NCBI GenBank assembly: GCA_004369085.1
Contig: ML210232.1
Coordinates: 1 to 64,000, forward strand
Length of the DNA stretch: 64,000 bases
Direction of reading: 5' to 3'
Source of the DNA: Coprinopsis marcescibilis
Taxonomy: Eukaryota > Basidiomycota > Agaricomycetes > Agaricales > Psathyrellaceae
Positions 39,333 to 51,126 of this stretch are shown in pieces. Below the pieces are notes generated by a model. That model worked only from the letters and a program-made list of their open reading frames with translations, had not been told where the DNA came from and did no database searches. The translations under genes were made by a program, and so were the position numbers. The stretch's first letter is position 1. Every line of letters begins with the position of its first letter.

Positions 39333-41096
39333 TCAAGATCTCCAGACGTCATTAGAATGTAAAATGTGTCGCTCGTCAATATCCCGCTGCCCTACTCTCG
39401 GGCTGTCCGTCGGTTCGACAGCGACGTCCCACGTAAATGATGTTGGTGCAGGTGTCACAAGGGTTTCATATGTGTCGATAGACTCCCTCGAGGACTCAGG
39501 CCTATTGACGGATTCCAGTGGCAGTGGTGGTAAAAAGGCAGACTCGACGTATCGACCGAGGATCCCTCCATTTCCAAGGTAAGCTTGAAGGTAGTCCTCT
39601 GGGCGGCTGACGATGATGAAGCAGATCGGCAATTTCTGGATAGCGATCTCCACGACCCCAAAAAGATTGATCAAGGCGTCGTAGTCACATCGCTCGATGC
39701 CGTCTATGATAATCAGCAGCGGCTTCTTTTTGGCTTCTGGGATATGGTCGAATGCGGGGACAAGCAGCTCGACCAGTTGCTGATCGAGTGACCGCTTGAG
39801 AAATCGGTTATTTTCGAAGATGCCTTCCGGTGCGATTTCGTGCAAGGCCGTTCTGAACGCTGGGCCGAGATAGTGCCCAATGTCTGTGATGAGATTTGAA
39901 ATAAATATTTCGCCCAAGGTCGCTTGGTCTGTGTGCTTGTTGAACCGAAAGGTAGAGGCAACTGCCTCGTGATAATGCAGCCTTTGGAAGATGTGGTGGA
40001 CAAACACAGACTTGCCGCAGTTCGGTTCGCCATGCAGCCAGAAGATGGGTTTCGTCGTGTCCACGGTCTCTAGCCATCCGATGAGCCTTCTCATTGCTTC
40101 CGCGCGATCAGCAACATTGCAGGGAGGAGGTCGCCTATACGCGTAGAGGAAGCTAAACTCCTCCAACCTCCTATCCAATAGCTTATCGTAGGTCCCTGAG
40201 TGGGTAGGCTGTTTCGACAGAGTAGTGGGATGTAAGGGATGTAAGGAGCCCACCTCTGGATTCCTGCAGCGCTTTGAGCTCTCGCTGGCGTGAATCGGCT
40301 AGGTAGCTCGTGATCTGTATGACGATGGTAAGAAAAAGACTTGGAGGGACAGAAATTTTCGCAAGGTTGAAAGTTCCGAGTCAAACTCACTTGCTCAGTT
40401 TTTTCGAACTCCTTTACTAGTTTATTTACATGCGATGCGATCTTTTTGGCATCCTGACGCCCCACCTTTACGCCCTTCGAGCTTTCAGAGCTTTTCTCGC
40501 CACCAGTCTCCGCATGGATCGCTGAAAGCTCTTCTTGTCGTTTTCTTGCCCGCTCGGCGCTGACCTGCCAACAGGTATGGTAAGTAGGGCTTTGAAGTGG
40601 TAGGGCTAGCAAGGACAGTGGCGTCCCAACTCACTTGTTCAGTTATCTCAAATCGCTGCACTAGTGTAGTGATATGCGTTGCGATCTTTTTGGCATCATC
40701 GCACCCCACCCTCAGGCCTTTAGGCTTCCTGAGGATTTCGTCGTATGCCTGCGCCATCTCGTAGATTCTGATTACGGGTGGATGACTGAGCGGGGCAGCG
40801 TTGATGCGGTCGATGTGGACATACCTTGCGAAGGCGTCTGTTAGCTCTGCAGTCTCCTTAACCAGCAGATGATCGTTCGCTAGCGCTCTCTTGTATGTAT
40901 CTCGGGCGATGATTAACCAGCAGGAGATGTAATCCTTCCAGTAAGGGTCTGCAATGAATGACTGATAGTACCCAGGCACATTCAGTCGCGACTTGTACGT
41001 TTTCTCCGGATAAGGAATCGGCAACGCATCAGGTGCGTAAACCAGCGAGGTGACTGTGGTTGATGTAGCCGTAGAGGACAGTGATCGGGCATACAT
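39333..41096 (-). CDS. NACHT-like P-loop ATPase, second family, with duplicated exon
   Basis: This STAND-type ATPase belongs to a family different from the four genes above but homologous to the one at 52906-54298. The N terminus begins MYARSLSSTATSTTVTS, with LPIPYPEKTYKSR and a helical stretch DPYWKDYISCWLIIARDTYKR. Two consecutive exons encode related segments, RVGCDDAKKIATHITTLV..TEQ and KVGRQDAKKIASHVNKLV..TEQ, separated by introns. After ITSYLADSRQRELKALQ comes TYDKLLDRRLEEFSFLYAYRR and Walker A LHGEPNCGKSVFV. The Walker B equivalent is LLIIIDGIERCD, which lacks the usual DE, and is followed by ICFIIVSRPEDYL. The protein ends soon after the NACHT core at DVWRS. Start ATG 41094-41096. 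No sensor repeats are present. Confidence 0.8.
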
Positions 41097-41528
41097 GCAG
41101 GATTATTGGCGAAAGAGACGAACAGGATTATAGGGATTCCGATTGGGGAAAAAGCAATGAGGCCAAACCAGGGACAAGTCAAGCTTTCAAGCATGCACAA
41201 TCTGTCATTATCCCAGGCTTCACATGCAACCTCGCAGAGTGGGCCTGTGCGCACATATAAACAAGAATGACAGCGTAAAACCACCTGAAAGTGGCAAAGC
41301 CTCCAACCTCATAATACCTCATAATATACGTCAAGAATAGGCAAGAGTACCAGGTTTCCACTCATTGCCGACGTTCCCTTGGCCTCCAGGAGCAACTTGG
41401 CGGCGCTGGGAGTCGAACCTGCGCTTCGAGGAGAGGCCCTCATAGACATTCCCACGGAATACACTTGGCGACCGTTGGACGTCGGACTTTCAAGTGTGGG
41501 TGCTTGTTTGTTCGCCTTACTCTATATA
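41097..41528. other. Flank of the transposon nest
   Basis: This is the upstream region of the preceding minus-strand gene. It contains a tRNA T-arm-like string (41409-41426) that does not fold into a complete tRNA. TA at 41527-41528 is the putative target duplication of the next element. Confidence 0.45.
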
Positions 41529-41663
41529 CAGTCGGGGACAGCCAAACACGACAAAGGTACGGTGTGCGAGAAGTATATGAATCAAAATTCATGCACGAGC
41601 ACCTTTCAACTTTGATTATCAGTGTTTGATGACGAGTTATCTAACTCCGGCATCATATCAGAT
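41529..41663 (+). repeat. Left terminal inverted repeat of the 6-kb element
   Basis: A 135-bp segment whose inner part reads ACCTTTCAACTTTGATTATC and continues through TCTAACTCCGGCATCATATC. The same words occur in inverse orientation at 46841-46945. Confidence 0.85.
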
Positions 41664-42149
41664 ACATTGCGTACATCCCCTACATCCCCTCAGGTCACAG
41701 GTCAGTGTCTATTCTACCACTCATGACCACGTATGCTTGTGCCCATGCACATTTGAGCATGGCAAGGACATCTGCGAGCGTCTGAAAACTCCCGGGCATG
41801 ACATCACCCAAGTCTGTTCATGGGTGGATGCTTGTTCAGTCCACAGGGATCCAAGAACAAATCCGGATGTCACAAAATTTTGGGATAATGTAGTGTAAGA
41901 GGAGGCTTACCCATATATGGGCTTTTATTTCCTTAGCTACACATGCCAAACATTAAAATAAGACCTCATGTGCATAGCCACATCCAGCCACAGACACCAT
42001 CACGTTCACTACCACAAAAAGCCCTAGAGCTCAGCGGGCAATTAGAACACTTGAAGCTGACATCTAACCCGGTAGTGAGCTCTTAGAATAATAATATAAG
42101 ACCCTAAAACTGTCTATTCTGAATGGTTACTATTAACTACAGTGTACTT

Positions 42150-43966
42150 GAGTTATAGCCTATGGGATGTTCTGAGCTCTTGCAAGGTAGCACTCAAGCA
42201 TATCATGAAAGATTGTCCAGCCATTCATTGCAGTGAGAGAGGGGGAGCTGATCAAGTGGTAAAGATCTTTGAAGAGATGAACCATCTCATCAGTTCCAAA
42301 CTGAAAAAGCGCAGGGCCATCATAGTCAGCAAGCAGTCAATCAATGTCTTCAGAGGGAATGGGAATAAGAATGTTCTCACCATCATAATCTCTTGGACGC
42401 TTGTATAAATTGATTCATTGTGCATCCAAAGGGAGAAGTTGCTGGCTCTGCTTCTGAATACAATGAACCTGGTTCTCCTTCACATATGAATCCAATCTGT
42501 TCTGGACTACACTGCCCCAAGTCCAGTGAGCCAGCTGACTACATTACATTATCAGTGATCACCAATAGAGTAATGTATTACCAAGGGTTACTCACATGTG
42601 AAAATCATCATTCTTGTGGAACCCTGCATCCCCCTGACCAGAGTTGTAGAAATGAAGAATATTCTTGAGCTCCGCATCCCAAAGAGGCCACCACCCACAT
42701 TCACAAGTGATATTCTTGGTGGAAGTCACAGCCATATGAGAGGGAACTTGATCCTCCAAGATGTGAGGCTGGAATTTGGCTCTGAATATTGTCTGTGGGT
42801 TGTGCTAGCACCAATTTAAGAGGATGGACATATCAAAGAGATGCAACCAGTGGTATAAGCTGCCCAAGTTCTGCCCCTTTGTCACTAGTTGATGAGACAG
42901 GCATACCTAACACAGAGGAGCCAGATTAGAATATTGAAGCCTACAATATATTAAATGAAACTCACACCTCCCCATTTCTTGACCACTCGCAAATAGACTG
43001 TGATTGGGACTCCAGCATCTCTGGTGTTTGGAACAGCATATAGAGCAAGTTCCATCTGGCTGAACTTGTCTATGATGCCATAAACACCTACACCCATGGA
43101 AAGAAGAATCTTCTCATGTCTGTCAAGGTTCCACTCCTCATTTGGTCCAGCAGAGTGAATACCTGTTGCATGCTGCTTTTGCGTCAACGGATGACGATTC
43201 TCTGCAGCAATTGAATTCTCTGCTTTGAGAAACTGCCTTGTAAAATCACTGAGGCATAGTCAGTGGCTATGTCCTCCAACATAAAAAGATGAAAACATAC
43301 CACAAAACATGAACACCCTTGAGCACCAATTTCTCTTTCACCTTTCAGCATCCCCAGCGACCCAACGGATCCTCCTCTGTAATTTCAAGAATAGCAGCAC
43401 CTTTCTCTTCATTAGAAAGGTTGCTATGACGAGTAGTACTGATGTTGAATTTTTTGCATAATTTCTTGATGTACGCAAGGCTGAAGATCACGAAAAATTA
43501 GAAGCTGAACTGAGAGTGAGTATGGGCGCTTACCTGATGGCTGTTCCATTACATTCATGTGCCAAGTGCCCAGGTATGTCTTTTTGTTGAACACCCTCAT
43601 TATAGTAGCACTGAACATGCTCAACAAGATCGGGAATATCCTCAACTACTCAAAATCAGAGCTGGTGTGAGTGCATGAAAGATAAAAGACTCACTTATGC
43701 TGCATGTGCAGAACTGGTTACTACCACTTGCATTGTTTGACAAGGCAGCTCTATGTGATGGGGAATGGCGGGCCATGAGGAAACAGCTCAAGTCAAAGTA
43801 CTCAACTCGCTTTCTATATCCATGCTATATTGCTACATGTGCTAAGACCCAAGCCCCAAACAGCTGTTTCTTGAGAGCTTTGGGGTGCTACCAAGTTCTC
43901 TCTCGATTGTTATCCAGGGCAGAGCTTGCAGAAAAAAAATGGGGGTGCCTTGTTCTACCAATTTAG
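42150..43966 (-). pseudogene. Integrase-core (DDE) transposase-like gene, decayed
   Basis: Minus-strand pieces match the rve-like integrase core found in many mushroom genomes. They are HSAGPNEEWNLDRHEKIL (first acidic residue in NLD), GVGVYGIIDKFSQMELALY, then after an intron GMPVSSTSDKGAELGQL (second Asp). Further on come WWPLWDAELKNILHFYN, DYDGENILIPIPSEDID and GPALFQFGTDEMVHLF. Stop codons and frame changes interrupt the chain, for example after LIPLVASL, so it is not expected to work. Upstream minus-strand pieces at 43420-43650 probably belong to the helical N-terminal region. The exact boundaries are approximate. Confidence 0.6.
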
Positions 43967-44263
43967 AATGTAGAACAATTGTACAAAACCCCAACAGCAA
44001 CACGGAGCTTGGTCTAGGGCTGGAAATTAGTACTGTGCAGATGAACATGAGCCCAACATGAGGCAGAAGCACACGGCATGCAGTGCACGGTTCAGGGTTT
44101 GGCTGTCGGTCATCAAAATATACTCCATGATGTCTTTTGAGCCTTGTCTAGCCCAAGGCTCTGATTGACCAGTAAAATAGAGAGAATTCATATATATACA
44201 AGACAGTTTAATTGACGAACCTTACCACTAAAGTTTCCTCACTGCAAGACAGTCTTATCTACT

Positions 44264-46693
44264 ATGGGTTGTTGTGTTGGATGTTTGAAGTACTATGACC
44301 TTCTCCCCAAAGCTCAAAGTTGTGGAAAGTGCATGAAACATCCTCCCTGTTATTTTTATGACTGGGGAGTTTGCGTTAGGTGTGGTGCAATGTTTGAGTT
44401 CCTTGAACAGAGCAGATGCTCTGACTGCAAAGCTTATACTGCTGGTAAGGTCATCTTTTATTTGTTTTAGCCTATTCTAACAGTTCAATTTTGTTCAGAG
44501 TCTGGTACCCAACAGACTATTAGCACTGCTGTCTCCAACCCTGTCAACCCTCACACCCACAGCCTTGCTAATAGCATCTCATGCATGGTGCAGTCTGACA
44601 CTGCATCTGCAGATCAATTGTGCCATGATCATGCACAAAGGATCTTGTCCTCAATGGCCAATGGATACAGTAGTGCTGTAGCATGGGCAAATCCAGGAGT
44701 CTGTGTTGCACCATCAAAGCTTTGAGGTGCTGCTGCAGGCATTATAAAGCCTGTCAAGATGATCAATGTCCATGTAAGTCTGCTTTACCTTTGGCGCTTA
44801 ATTGGGGAAACTTAACCCATAACTTAGCTTGCCAAAATCACTGATCATGATAATGGCAAGTACCGGACTGGTCCCTGCTTCAATGCTACCTGCATCAGCT
44901 ATCCTGAGGACACTCCTTGCAGTGAAATCTGGAATGACATGTTTACTACCTGTGATACAACCTATACATGGGAACATGACTATCGTCTTTTTGATCTGTA
45001 TGCCATTTTTATTCCAGCTACTCTATTGACTCATAACTGATATTGTGGATACAGGAGCAAGATGACCATTCTCTGGGCTAGCTCTAAGACTCTTGTTAAT
45101 TTGGACATGTTGAACAGAACCCTTTGAGATCTCTGGAGGGCTGCATCATGAAACTCACTTTATGTCAGCCCCAGTCAAGCTAAAAGCACTGTTCTTGACT
45201 TCCATGCTGTGGTTGCTTGTAACTCTGCTTGTCTGGCAATAGCTCAAGATAGCAGTTCTAGCAACCTGGTGCAAGACTTGTTTCTGTCATATTTTTTGAG
45301 CTAATTCCCACCTTGAACAGTCACTTTTGCCTCAAAGCCATAGTAAGTGAGCAAGCAGCATTGTATCAAGTGACCTTTGCTCTGGGCTTTCATCTGTTGA
45401 TGGAGTTAAGTGCCCCTGTAAGATGTATATCATGTTTGAGTCTCTGGATATGCCTAATACTATTTTACAGGCACCAACCTTGCGAGTACTGCTGCTGGAC
45501 AGGCAGCATACGCTACAACACTCAATGGCCCTTTGGGAAAAGGGTTTAGTGTTGCGAAGGGTTACTGGAGCTTGGGGAGCTGATAATGTGACCATTTGGA
45601 CTGATGAGCCTGGTTCAATTAAGGTTACAGTTGAGAAGGAGCTGTTCGCATCTGGTCTCACAAAGCTCATTCACAAGGTATGTGTTGGATCCAAATTAAG
45701 CACTCATCACTGCCACTTAACCTTTTCTGTTCAGATGTACATTGAAACAGACATCCTTGCAGCAAAGTACTACTTTGACATTGGAGACAGCAGTCTTGTC
45801 AGCCGAGAAGAGAATACAAAAGTGCCTGAAAGAGGAGCTTCTCCAACAGAAACTGGCCTCTTGGTCTGTTACTAACTTTATGGACTATGCAAAGAGCCTG
45901 AAGGTTTCTGTCTACAGTATTCCCTCTGAGTTTCAAGTGTGTATTTTTGCTGACACTGGCTTTTAGATTTATGGGTGGCTGATGTGTTCATGCTAACTGT
46001 AACTGTGGGCCCAAAGAAGGGATACTTGTGGCTTGTTGACCCCTTGTTTTCCAATGCAAAAATTTGGAAATTTTCTGGAACAACTAAGGCTGGCTCAAAT
46101 GATGTTGACTTGGTTGGCTGGACCTGCAATGCCTTTGCGCACTTCTTGTTCTTCAACTCCAAAGGAACCATTGTATTTGTTGATATTCAGGGTATGCTTT
46201 CAGCCTTATTCATATTAAGCACTTGTATTATATGATCTAACACCGGCTCTTTCAGGCATTGACTCTAATGCCCTTCCAATGACCTCACGGAAGGGCAAAA
46301 TGTCTGCTATTGCTCTTACTCTCTTTGATCTCATGGTCCACAGGTAAGTAGATGTCCTTCCACAACATTTTGGGCAACCTAATGATGGTGATTTGAATTA
46401 GCTACAACAAGACCTATGGACTTGGCGATCTGGGGTTTGTAGGGCTTGCCAGCTTTGTTGCGCAGCATGAGTGCAACTCAATCTGCAATGCCCTTGGGCT
46501 ACTGGGCTTAGATACTATCTGGGACAAAGCTGTGAAGAAGCATACCCAGGGTGCTGTAGATGCTACTGAGCTCAGTGAAAGCAACCCAGATGAGTTTGAT
46601 ATAGTTCCCAAGACTCAGAAGGCTAAAACGCACAGCAATGATGAGGGCGACTATGGTGACAACAATGGGAATGGTGGCAACAAGTCGCAGTAA
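44264..46693 (+). pseudogene. Alpha-kinase (MHCK/EF2K type) with N-terminal Cys-rich domain, decayed
   Basis: The first exon MGCCVGCLKYYDLLPKAQSC continues with repeated CxxC pairs (CGKC, CVRCG, CSDC), a zinc-binding N terminus seen in mushroom alpha-kinases. The catalytic part reads GYLWLVDPLFSNAKIWKFSG, WTCNAFAHFLFFNSKG, TIVFVDIQGI, LTLFDLMVHS and YGLGDLGFVGL with FVAQHECNSICNALGL. These include the DxQG and GxGDxG motifs of alpha-type kinases, which phosphorylate Ser/Thr. The tail is acidic and Asn/Gly-rich, ending with TAA at 46691-46693. Three in-frame TGA codons (44723, 45126, 45150) stand where Arg is likely, and another break occurs near 45920, so no full-length product is expected. 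It lies inside a TIR-bounded element. Confidence 0.75.
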
Positions 46694-46840
46694 TTTCAAA
46701 GTAATTATAACTTATGTTCTTTGATCAACCTTAAGCTGGTCTACACATTGGTATATTCAGTAGTAATGTTTTTGATGTGCAAATTTGACTCTATTCTACC
46801 TTACCATGGACTATGAGTTTGCTGTGAGCTAGCCAGTATG

Positions 46841-46950
46841 ATCTGATATGATGCCGGAGTTAGATAACTTGTCATCAAACACTGATAATCAAAGTTGAAA
46901 GGTGCTTGCGCGTGAATTTTGAACCATATACTTCTTGCACACCATACAAA
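46841..46950 (-). repeat. Right terminal inverted repeat, inner part
   Basis: Inverse copy of the inner left TIR at roughly 90% identity. Mismatches are almost all transitions. Confidence 0.85.
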
Positions 46951-47565
46951 GGGTGTTTCTTGGGCCCCACTGAATTAAATTGTCCAATCTTTTGACAGCA
47001 AGCTTGGGTTTGGGAAAGCATTCAAAAACACATCTCTGAAGTTTTTCCCATAGCTGGTTCTTGTGGGCATACTTTTTCGGCACTTTAAATGGCATTGGAG
47101 CAGCAAGACACCCCCTCACCCAAAGTTTTGATGGCGCTCAACCATGAGCGGAAGTTGGGAAGAAGTCCACAAATGCCCCCACCATCGGTATTTGGTGATT
47201 TGGCCTACCAACTTGCTTATCCCCAACATTTAGTGTTACTTGGCCATTTGGCGGTTGGCCTGTCCACATTTCCCTCAAAGAATTGACCCGCCATTTTTGG
47301 CGCCCCCACTGAATCAAATGGCCCCAAATTTTGGGAAGATATACAACTTTTCAAAAGGAATTGATTGTGCACATTTTCATGTTCTTTGATACAGTTTTGC
47401 TCTGTTTGGCATATATTTCGCATGTCTGAACACTAAAATCGAATTTGTGGAAGAAATACTGCGCAGATTGAACTCAAACTTTGGGCTGAACACCCCCTTC
47501 ATTGAATATATAGTTTCCGATGGTTATTGGAGGTATCAAAAGGTATCAATAACTGGTGACTAAAG
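46951..47565. mobile_element. About 610-bp insertion within the right TIR
   Basis: This segment separates the inner and outer parts of the right TIR and has no counterpart on the left. It begins GGGTGTTT and near its end contains the inverse GAACACCCCC. AAAG occurs at both junctions (46948-46951, 47562-47565), possibly a target duplication. It contains a diverged direct repeat around CCCACTGAAT (46966 and 47307). No gene is seen. Confidence 0.45.
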
Positions 47566-47591
47566 TTGTTGTGTTTGGCTGTCCCTGGCTG
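47566..47591 (-). repeat. Right terminal inverted repeat, outer 26 bp
   Basis: The minus strand reads CAGCCAGGGACAGCCAAACA then CAACAA. It differs from the left end by three transitions in 26 bp. Confidence 0.75.
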
Positions 47592-47596
47592 TACTA

Positions 47597-50500
47597 CAGT
47601 AATACACCAGCCACTGATACAATTTTCAGTCGAGATGCAATTTATGAAGCAATTTTTGAATTGAGAAAAGATGAAGGATACATAAAGGAAGGCAAAGGTC
47701 TTCTCTACATGAAATATGTACAATGAGGTCCAGGGAGCAAATGTGAATAACAGGACGGCGTAAAACATTCGGGAGGTAGGGAAATCGGGATTCTGGCTCG
47801 TTGAGACACTGTGACCCGCATGTGACAAATCGTGACAAATCTGTGACAGGGCATCACAGGTCGTCGTTTTCACTCACATCCATTTCAGCATCCTCCTCAT
47901 TCTCCTCACTGTCCTCCCACTCATTCTCTTCTTTATCCAGGAATTGCTGCAGGGTGGGTCAGGGTGCCTTGGGGATGTTGCAGTAAGAAGGATCGGCTTG
48001 CTTTGGCTCAGGGTGAGTCAAAATCCAGTCCTTGACCCTTGTCCCAGCCGATTTGGCTTGATCCTTCTCCTCCTTCCATGCTGCCTTTGCTGCTTCCCAT
48101 TCCTCCTTCCTCTGATTGTTTTTAGCAGCCCTCTCTGCCTCTTCCTCCTTCCATACCACCAACACTTCCACCAGCAGCTCCTCTGCTGACTTCCGCTGTG
48201 CTTTTGCTTGCTTGGCCGCCTCCTCTGCCTCCCTCTGCAACTTGACCTTATTGAAGAAATCGTCGTCGGTAATCACCTTTCCCAAGTTCGGATTTTTCAA
48301 CTTCTGATTTGACTTCTTTGCACCCTTTGCTTCCTTCATCTTCAGCTGGTTTCGCACCCATCGGCAGTAGATCTGCTGTAGAACCAATGTCAACTGGAGG
48401 TGCATGGCCCGGGTTTTCCAGTACTGCGAGCGAGCGTGCTCTTCCTCCAGAGCATTGTGCAGCTCCTTCTCCAGCTTTGTTTTGGGTTCCTTCGATAGCA
48501 GTGCATCAATAGACTTTGTTTTGCTCAACTTTTGAGGAGAAATCATTGCAAGAGCCATAGCCAGAGGGGTAAGTGTTGATTTGATGGGAGAGGAGGAGAA
48601 CAAGGGACCTGCCGTGGTGCCCTTCAGTTTGTTCACAGCAATACGGCCTCAGTGAGTGATAGCGGCGTTGGCAGGTTGGGTGTTTGTGTGAGTTGGGGTC
48701 GGGGACTTGGGGATTATTGCAAGGGGAGCGACATCAAACAGAAGCTCAGAGATGACACGGACTGGGGTTGGAGGGACCACTGGTGTTGAAACCTGGCTAG
48801 AGCTGTCCTTGCTGGGGGCCAGGACCTTGGGTTTGAACACAGTGCAGTCTACTGGGAAGATACCTGTCTTTCGGAAGGCTGCCTTGATGAGAGCTGGTGT
48901 GAGGACGTGCAGATGGGTTTCACCATAAACCCTGAGGAAGTTCTCCTTTGTGATGTGAATGCCGTTCTCACGGAGGAGTGCATTGCGCCACTGCCCAAAG
49001 TCCAACTTCAACGGGCTGAAGCAGACCATGTCAAGACCCTGATAAATGTGAGTACCATGGGGGATATATTTTGGGACTTTGATCTTGTGCTGTTGTGCAT
49101 ACTGGATGAACTCAAATGAAAGGTGGGAGTTGTGGCCATCAATGTAGAGCACACAGGTGCGTCCTGCAGCAATATCTCGAGTTTGCACATTGAAATCCTT
49201 GAGGTAATCCAGGCCAATGACCTTATCTGTCCATCCTTTCTTGGAATACCCGAGGCTAGGCATAGTGGGTTAGAGCATGTTCAAGGAAGTTAAATCAGTT
49301 CACGTATGATGCTTTGGATGGATTATACTGCTGCCATTTCATCTGGAAGCCCTGGCCTGAATATAGCACAAGCGGCCGTAGCGCTGTGCCATCCGCGCAT
49401 ATGGTGACGCAAACCATGATATTCTTGCGGCTACCCTTCTGTTCTTGGTACTGCAACTTCTTACCAACACCCCCAATAATGTACTCATATCCCTCACCCC
49501 CGTTGGGTTGAAATCCAGCTTCATCCATTGCAAACATGCATTCCGGTGTGATCGGGTTGCCATCATCTCCACACAACTGAACCTCCTCCACTAAATCACA
49601 CCACGCCTCATGGGCAGTTTCGTTCACAGCCTGCAAACAAACATCATCAAGCCCCCTAGCCTTGTACTGATGCAGCCTGTCAGAATTCCTCTCCATGAAA
49701 TGATACAGCCATTCCTTCCCAATGCCCGATTTGGGAAATGCAGCCCCTAACCGCGCCTGCAGCATCTCGTTCACAAGCTTGCAAAGGCGGTCATAATTGC
49801 ATGGGTGCCCCCACTCCACCAGCTCCAGGAGCACTGCAACGAGCTGCTCATTCTCCTCTGGAAGGAGCCATTGCCTCTCTGAGTTGGATTGTCGAATGGT
49901 TTTGCCACTATTCACCAGCCAGCCTAGGGTAGCATGGCTGAGGTGCAACTTCCCATGCTTGTTCTTGGTTTCCTTGCTGAACTGGGCCTCCACCAACTTG
50001 CACACCTTCCTGAGCCCAAGAGGTTTATGAGGGGGAGGCTGAGCTAGCTCGTTCTGATAGAAGGTGACCGCACAAGCGTAGAGGGAATCAAGTGGGCACC
50101 AGCAATCTGGGCCTTCTTGGTTTGTGAATGTGCGTGTCGAGGCATGAAGAAGGGGGGAAAAGGAGAGGAACGAGGGTCTCTAATTGTCAGCACATATCTA
50201 TATTCAATTGGAGTCCCTAAGCAAGACAGCAGTCCTGCAGTCGGCCTCAAAATGCGAGCTTTAAGCTTGAGGAGGAGCATTACAATCACCATGCAGCTTG
50301 CATTGCGGCAACGCATGACATCATGTCCCAGCCGTGACTGTGTGGCTGTGTCACAGATTCCGCAGCCATTGTATCACAGTGGGGAAAAATACACATTTAT
50401 ACAACAACCTTGCACCTTGCGCACAAGAAAGCAACATGAAAACATGCCCCTGGGCTGTAGATGTGTCCCATAACAATTCTGTAATTACCCATGCCTTTGA

Positions 50501-50746
50501 TATTCACCAAGAGTCCAAAAGGTGCTCCATTTCGGTTACATCAAACTCAAGATTACCCTCTCCAAGTGTCCTACAATAGTCCCTACACATAATTAGAATA
50601 CATATCTGGCGTCATTACAGAGATAGAGGTAGCGTGGATATAAATCCAAGGTTTTGTGTACAGAGGCGCTGTGGTTCTCGAGAAAAGTCGCAAAGTGTTG
50701 CACTGTATCAGTGAACCCCGGTGTATCACATGCCGGTGTATTACTG
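47597..50746. mobile_element. pogo-like (Tc1/mariner superfamily) DNA transposon
   Basis: The termini CAGTAATACACCAGC (left) and the inverse of GCCGGTGTATTACTG (right) are flanked by TA (47595-47596, 50747-50748), as in Tc1/mariner elements. CACTGATAC repeats occur just inside both ends. The 3150-bp element contains a decayed pogo-type transposase on the minus strand. It lies 5 bp from the right end of the 6-kb element. Confidence 0.8.
47854..50145 (-). pseudogene. pogo-like DDE transposase, decayed
   Basis: The start MPRHAHSQTKKAQ is followed by a frame change near 50090 into LYACAVTFYQNELAQPP. A CENP-B/Tc5-like helix-turn-helix region (SHATLGWLV, GHPCNYDRLCKLVNEML, FPKSGIGKEWLYHFMER) and a DDE_1 core follow. 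The acidic triad is visible as FAMDEAGF, LYIDGHNSHLS and IYQGLDMVCFSPLK, with a KKGWTDKVIGLDYLKDF stretch between. A 48-nt intron (49256-49303, CTAAC branch site) joins out of phase, suggesting a further indel. Two in-frame TGAs (48649-48651, 47959-47961) interrupt the Lys/Glu-rich tail, which ends DVSENDDL with TGA at 47854-47856. The catalytic residues persist, but this copy should not encode a full transposase. Confidence 0.82.
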
Positions 50747-51126
50747 TATCACACCAGACGTTCGTTTTCCTCAGGTGTTTGTGTTGTCACAAAGTTCGCA
50801 CAGTGTGACCGTGACAGTTTGCATCTCAGCTGATCCCAACTCTCGGCAGGGACACCTTGAAATCTGTTGTTATACCGCACATCTACTTAGAATCTAAACT
50901 ACAAAATTAAAGGAGAACTGCTGTTCTAAATCTATACAAATGAACACAAATACATGTTCGCATACGCTGCTCATATTTGGGATCAAGGTATGCATGGCTG
51001 GCATGGCGTGTATGTGAACCACTGCTTTTCCAGTGAGTCAGACAAAAGACGGCGCCCTGCGTCAACACGTCACGGTCCTGCAGAGGAGGCAGCACTGGCC
51101 CGTCCTGGAGCCCTGAGACACATTAA

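Larger units (their letters stand above)
41529..47591. mobile_element. About 6.1-kb TIR element carrying integrase-like and alpha-kinase pseudogenes
   Basis: The ends are inverted repeats. The left starts CAGTCGGGGACAGCCAAACA and the right, read on the minus strand, starts CAGCCAGGGACAGCCAAACA. Both are flanked by TA (41527-41528; 47592-47593). The inner parts of the TIRs (41560-41663 and 46841-46945) match over about 100 bp with mostly G/A or C/T differences. On the right the TIR is interrupted by about 610 bp of other sequence. Inside lie a minus-strand integrase-core gene and a plus-strand alpha-kinase gene, both with stop codons. The TA duplication and CAG terminus resemble Tc1/mariner-type ends, but the only transposase-like reading inside is of integrase type, so the superfamily is unresolved. 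Confidence 0.7.

Noticed and set aside
41405..41490. Possible tRNA (T-arm-like GCAGGTTCGACTCCCAG on the minus strand)
   Set aside because: The T stem does not pair and no matching 5' acceptor GGCGGCG exists upstream; at most a tRNA fragment.
41529..47591. Initial idea that this island is a KDZ (Kyakuja/Dileera/Zisupton) transposon because of the CxxC-rich protein
   Set aside because: The C-terminal motifs (DIQG, GLGDLG) are those of an alpha-kinase, and the minus-strand gene is integrase-like; no KDZ transposase motifs were seen.
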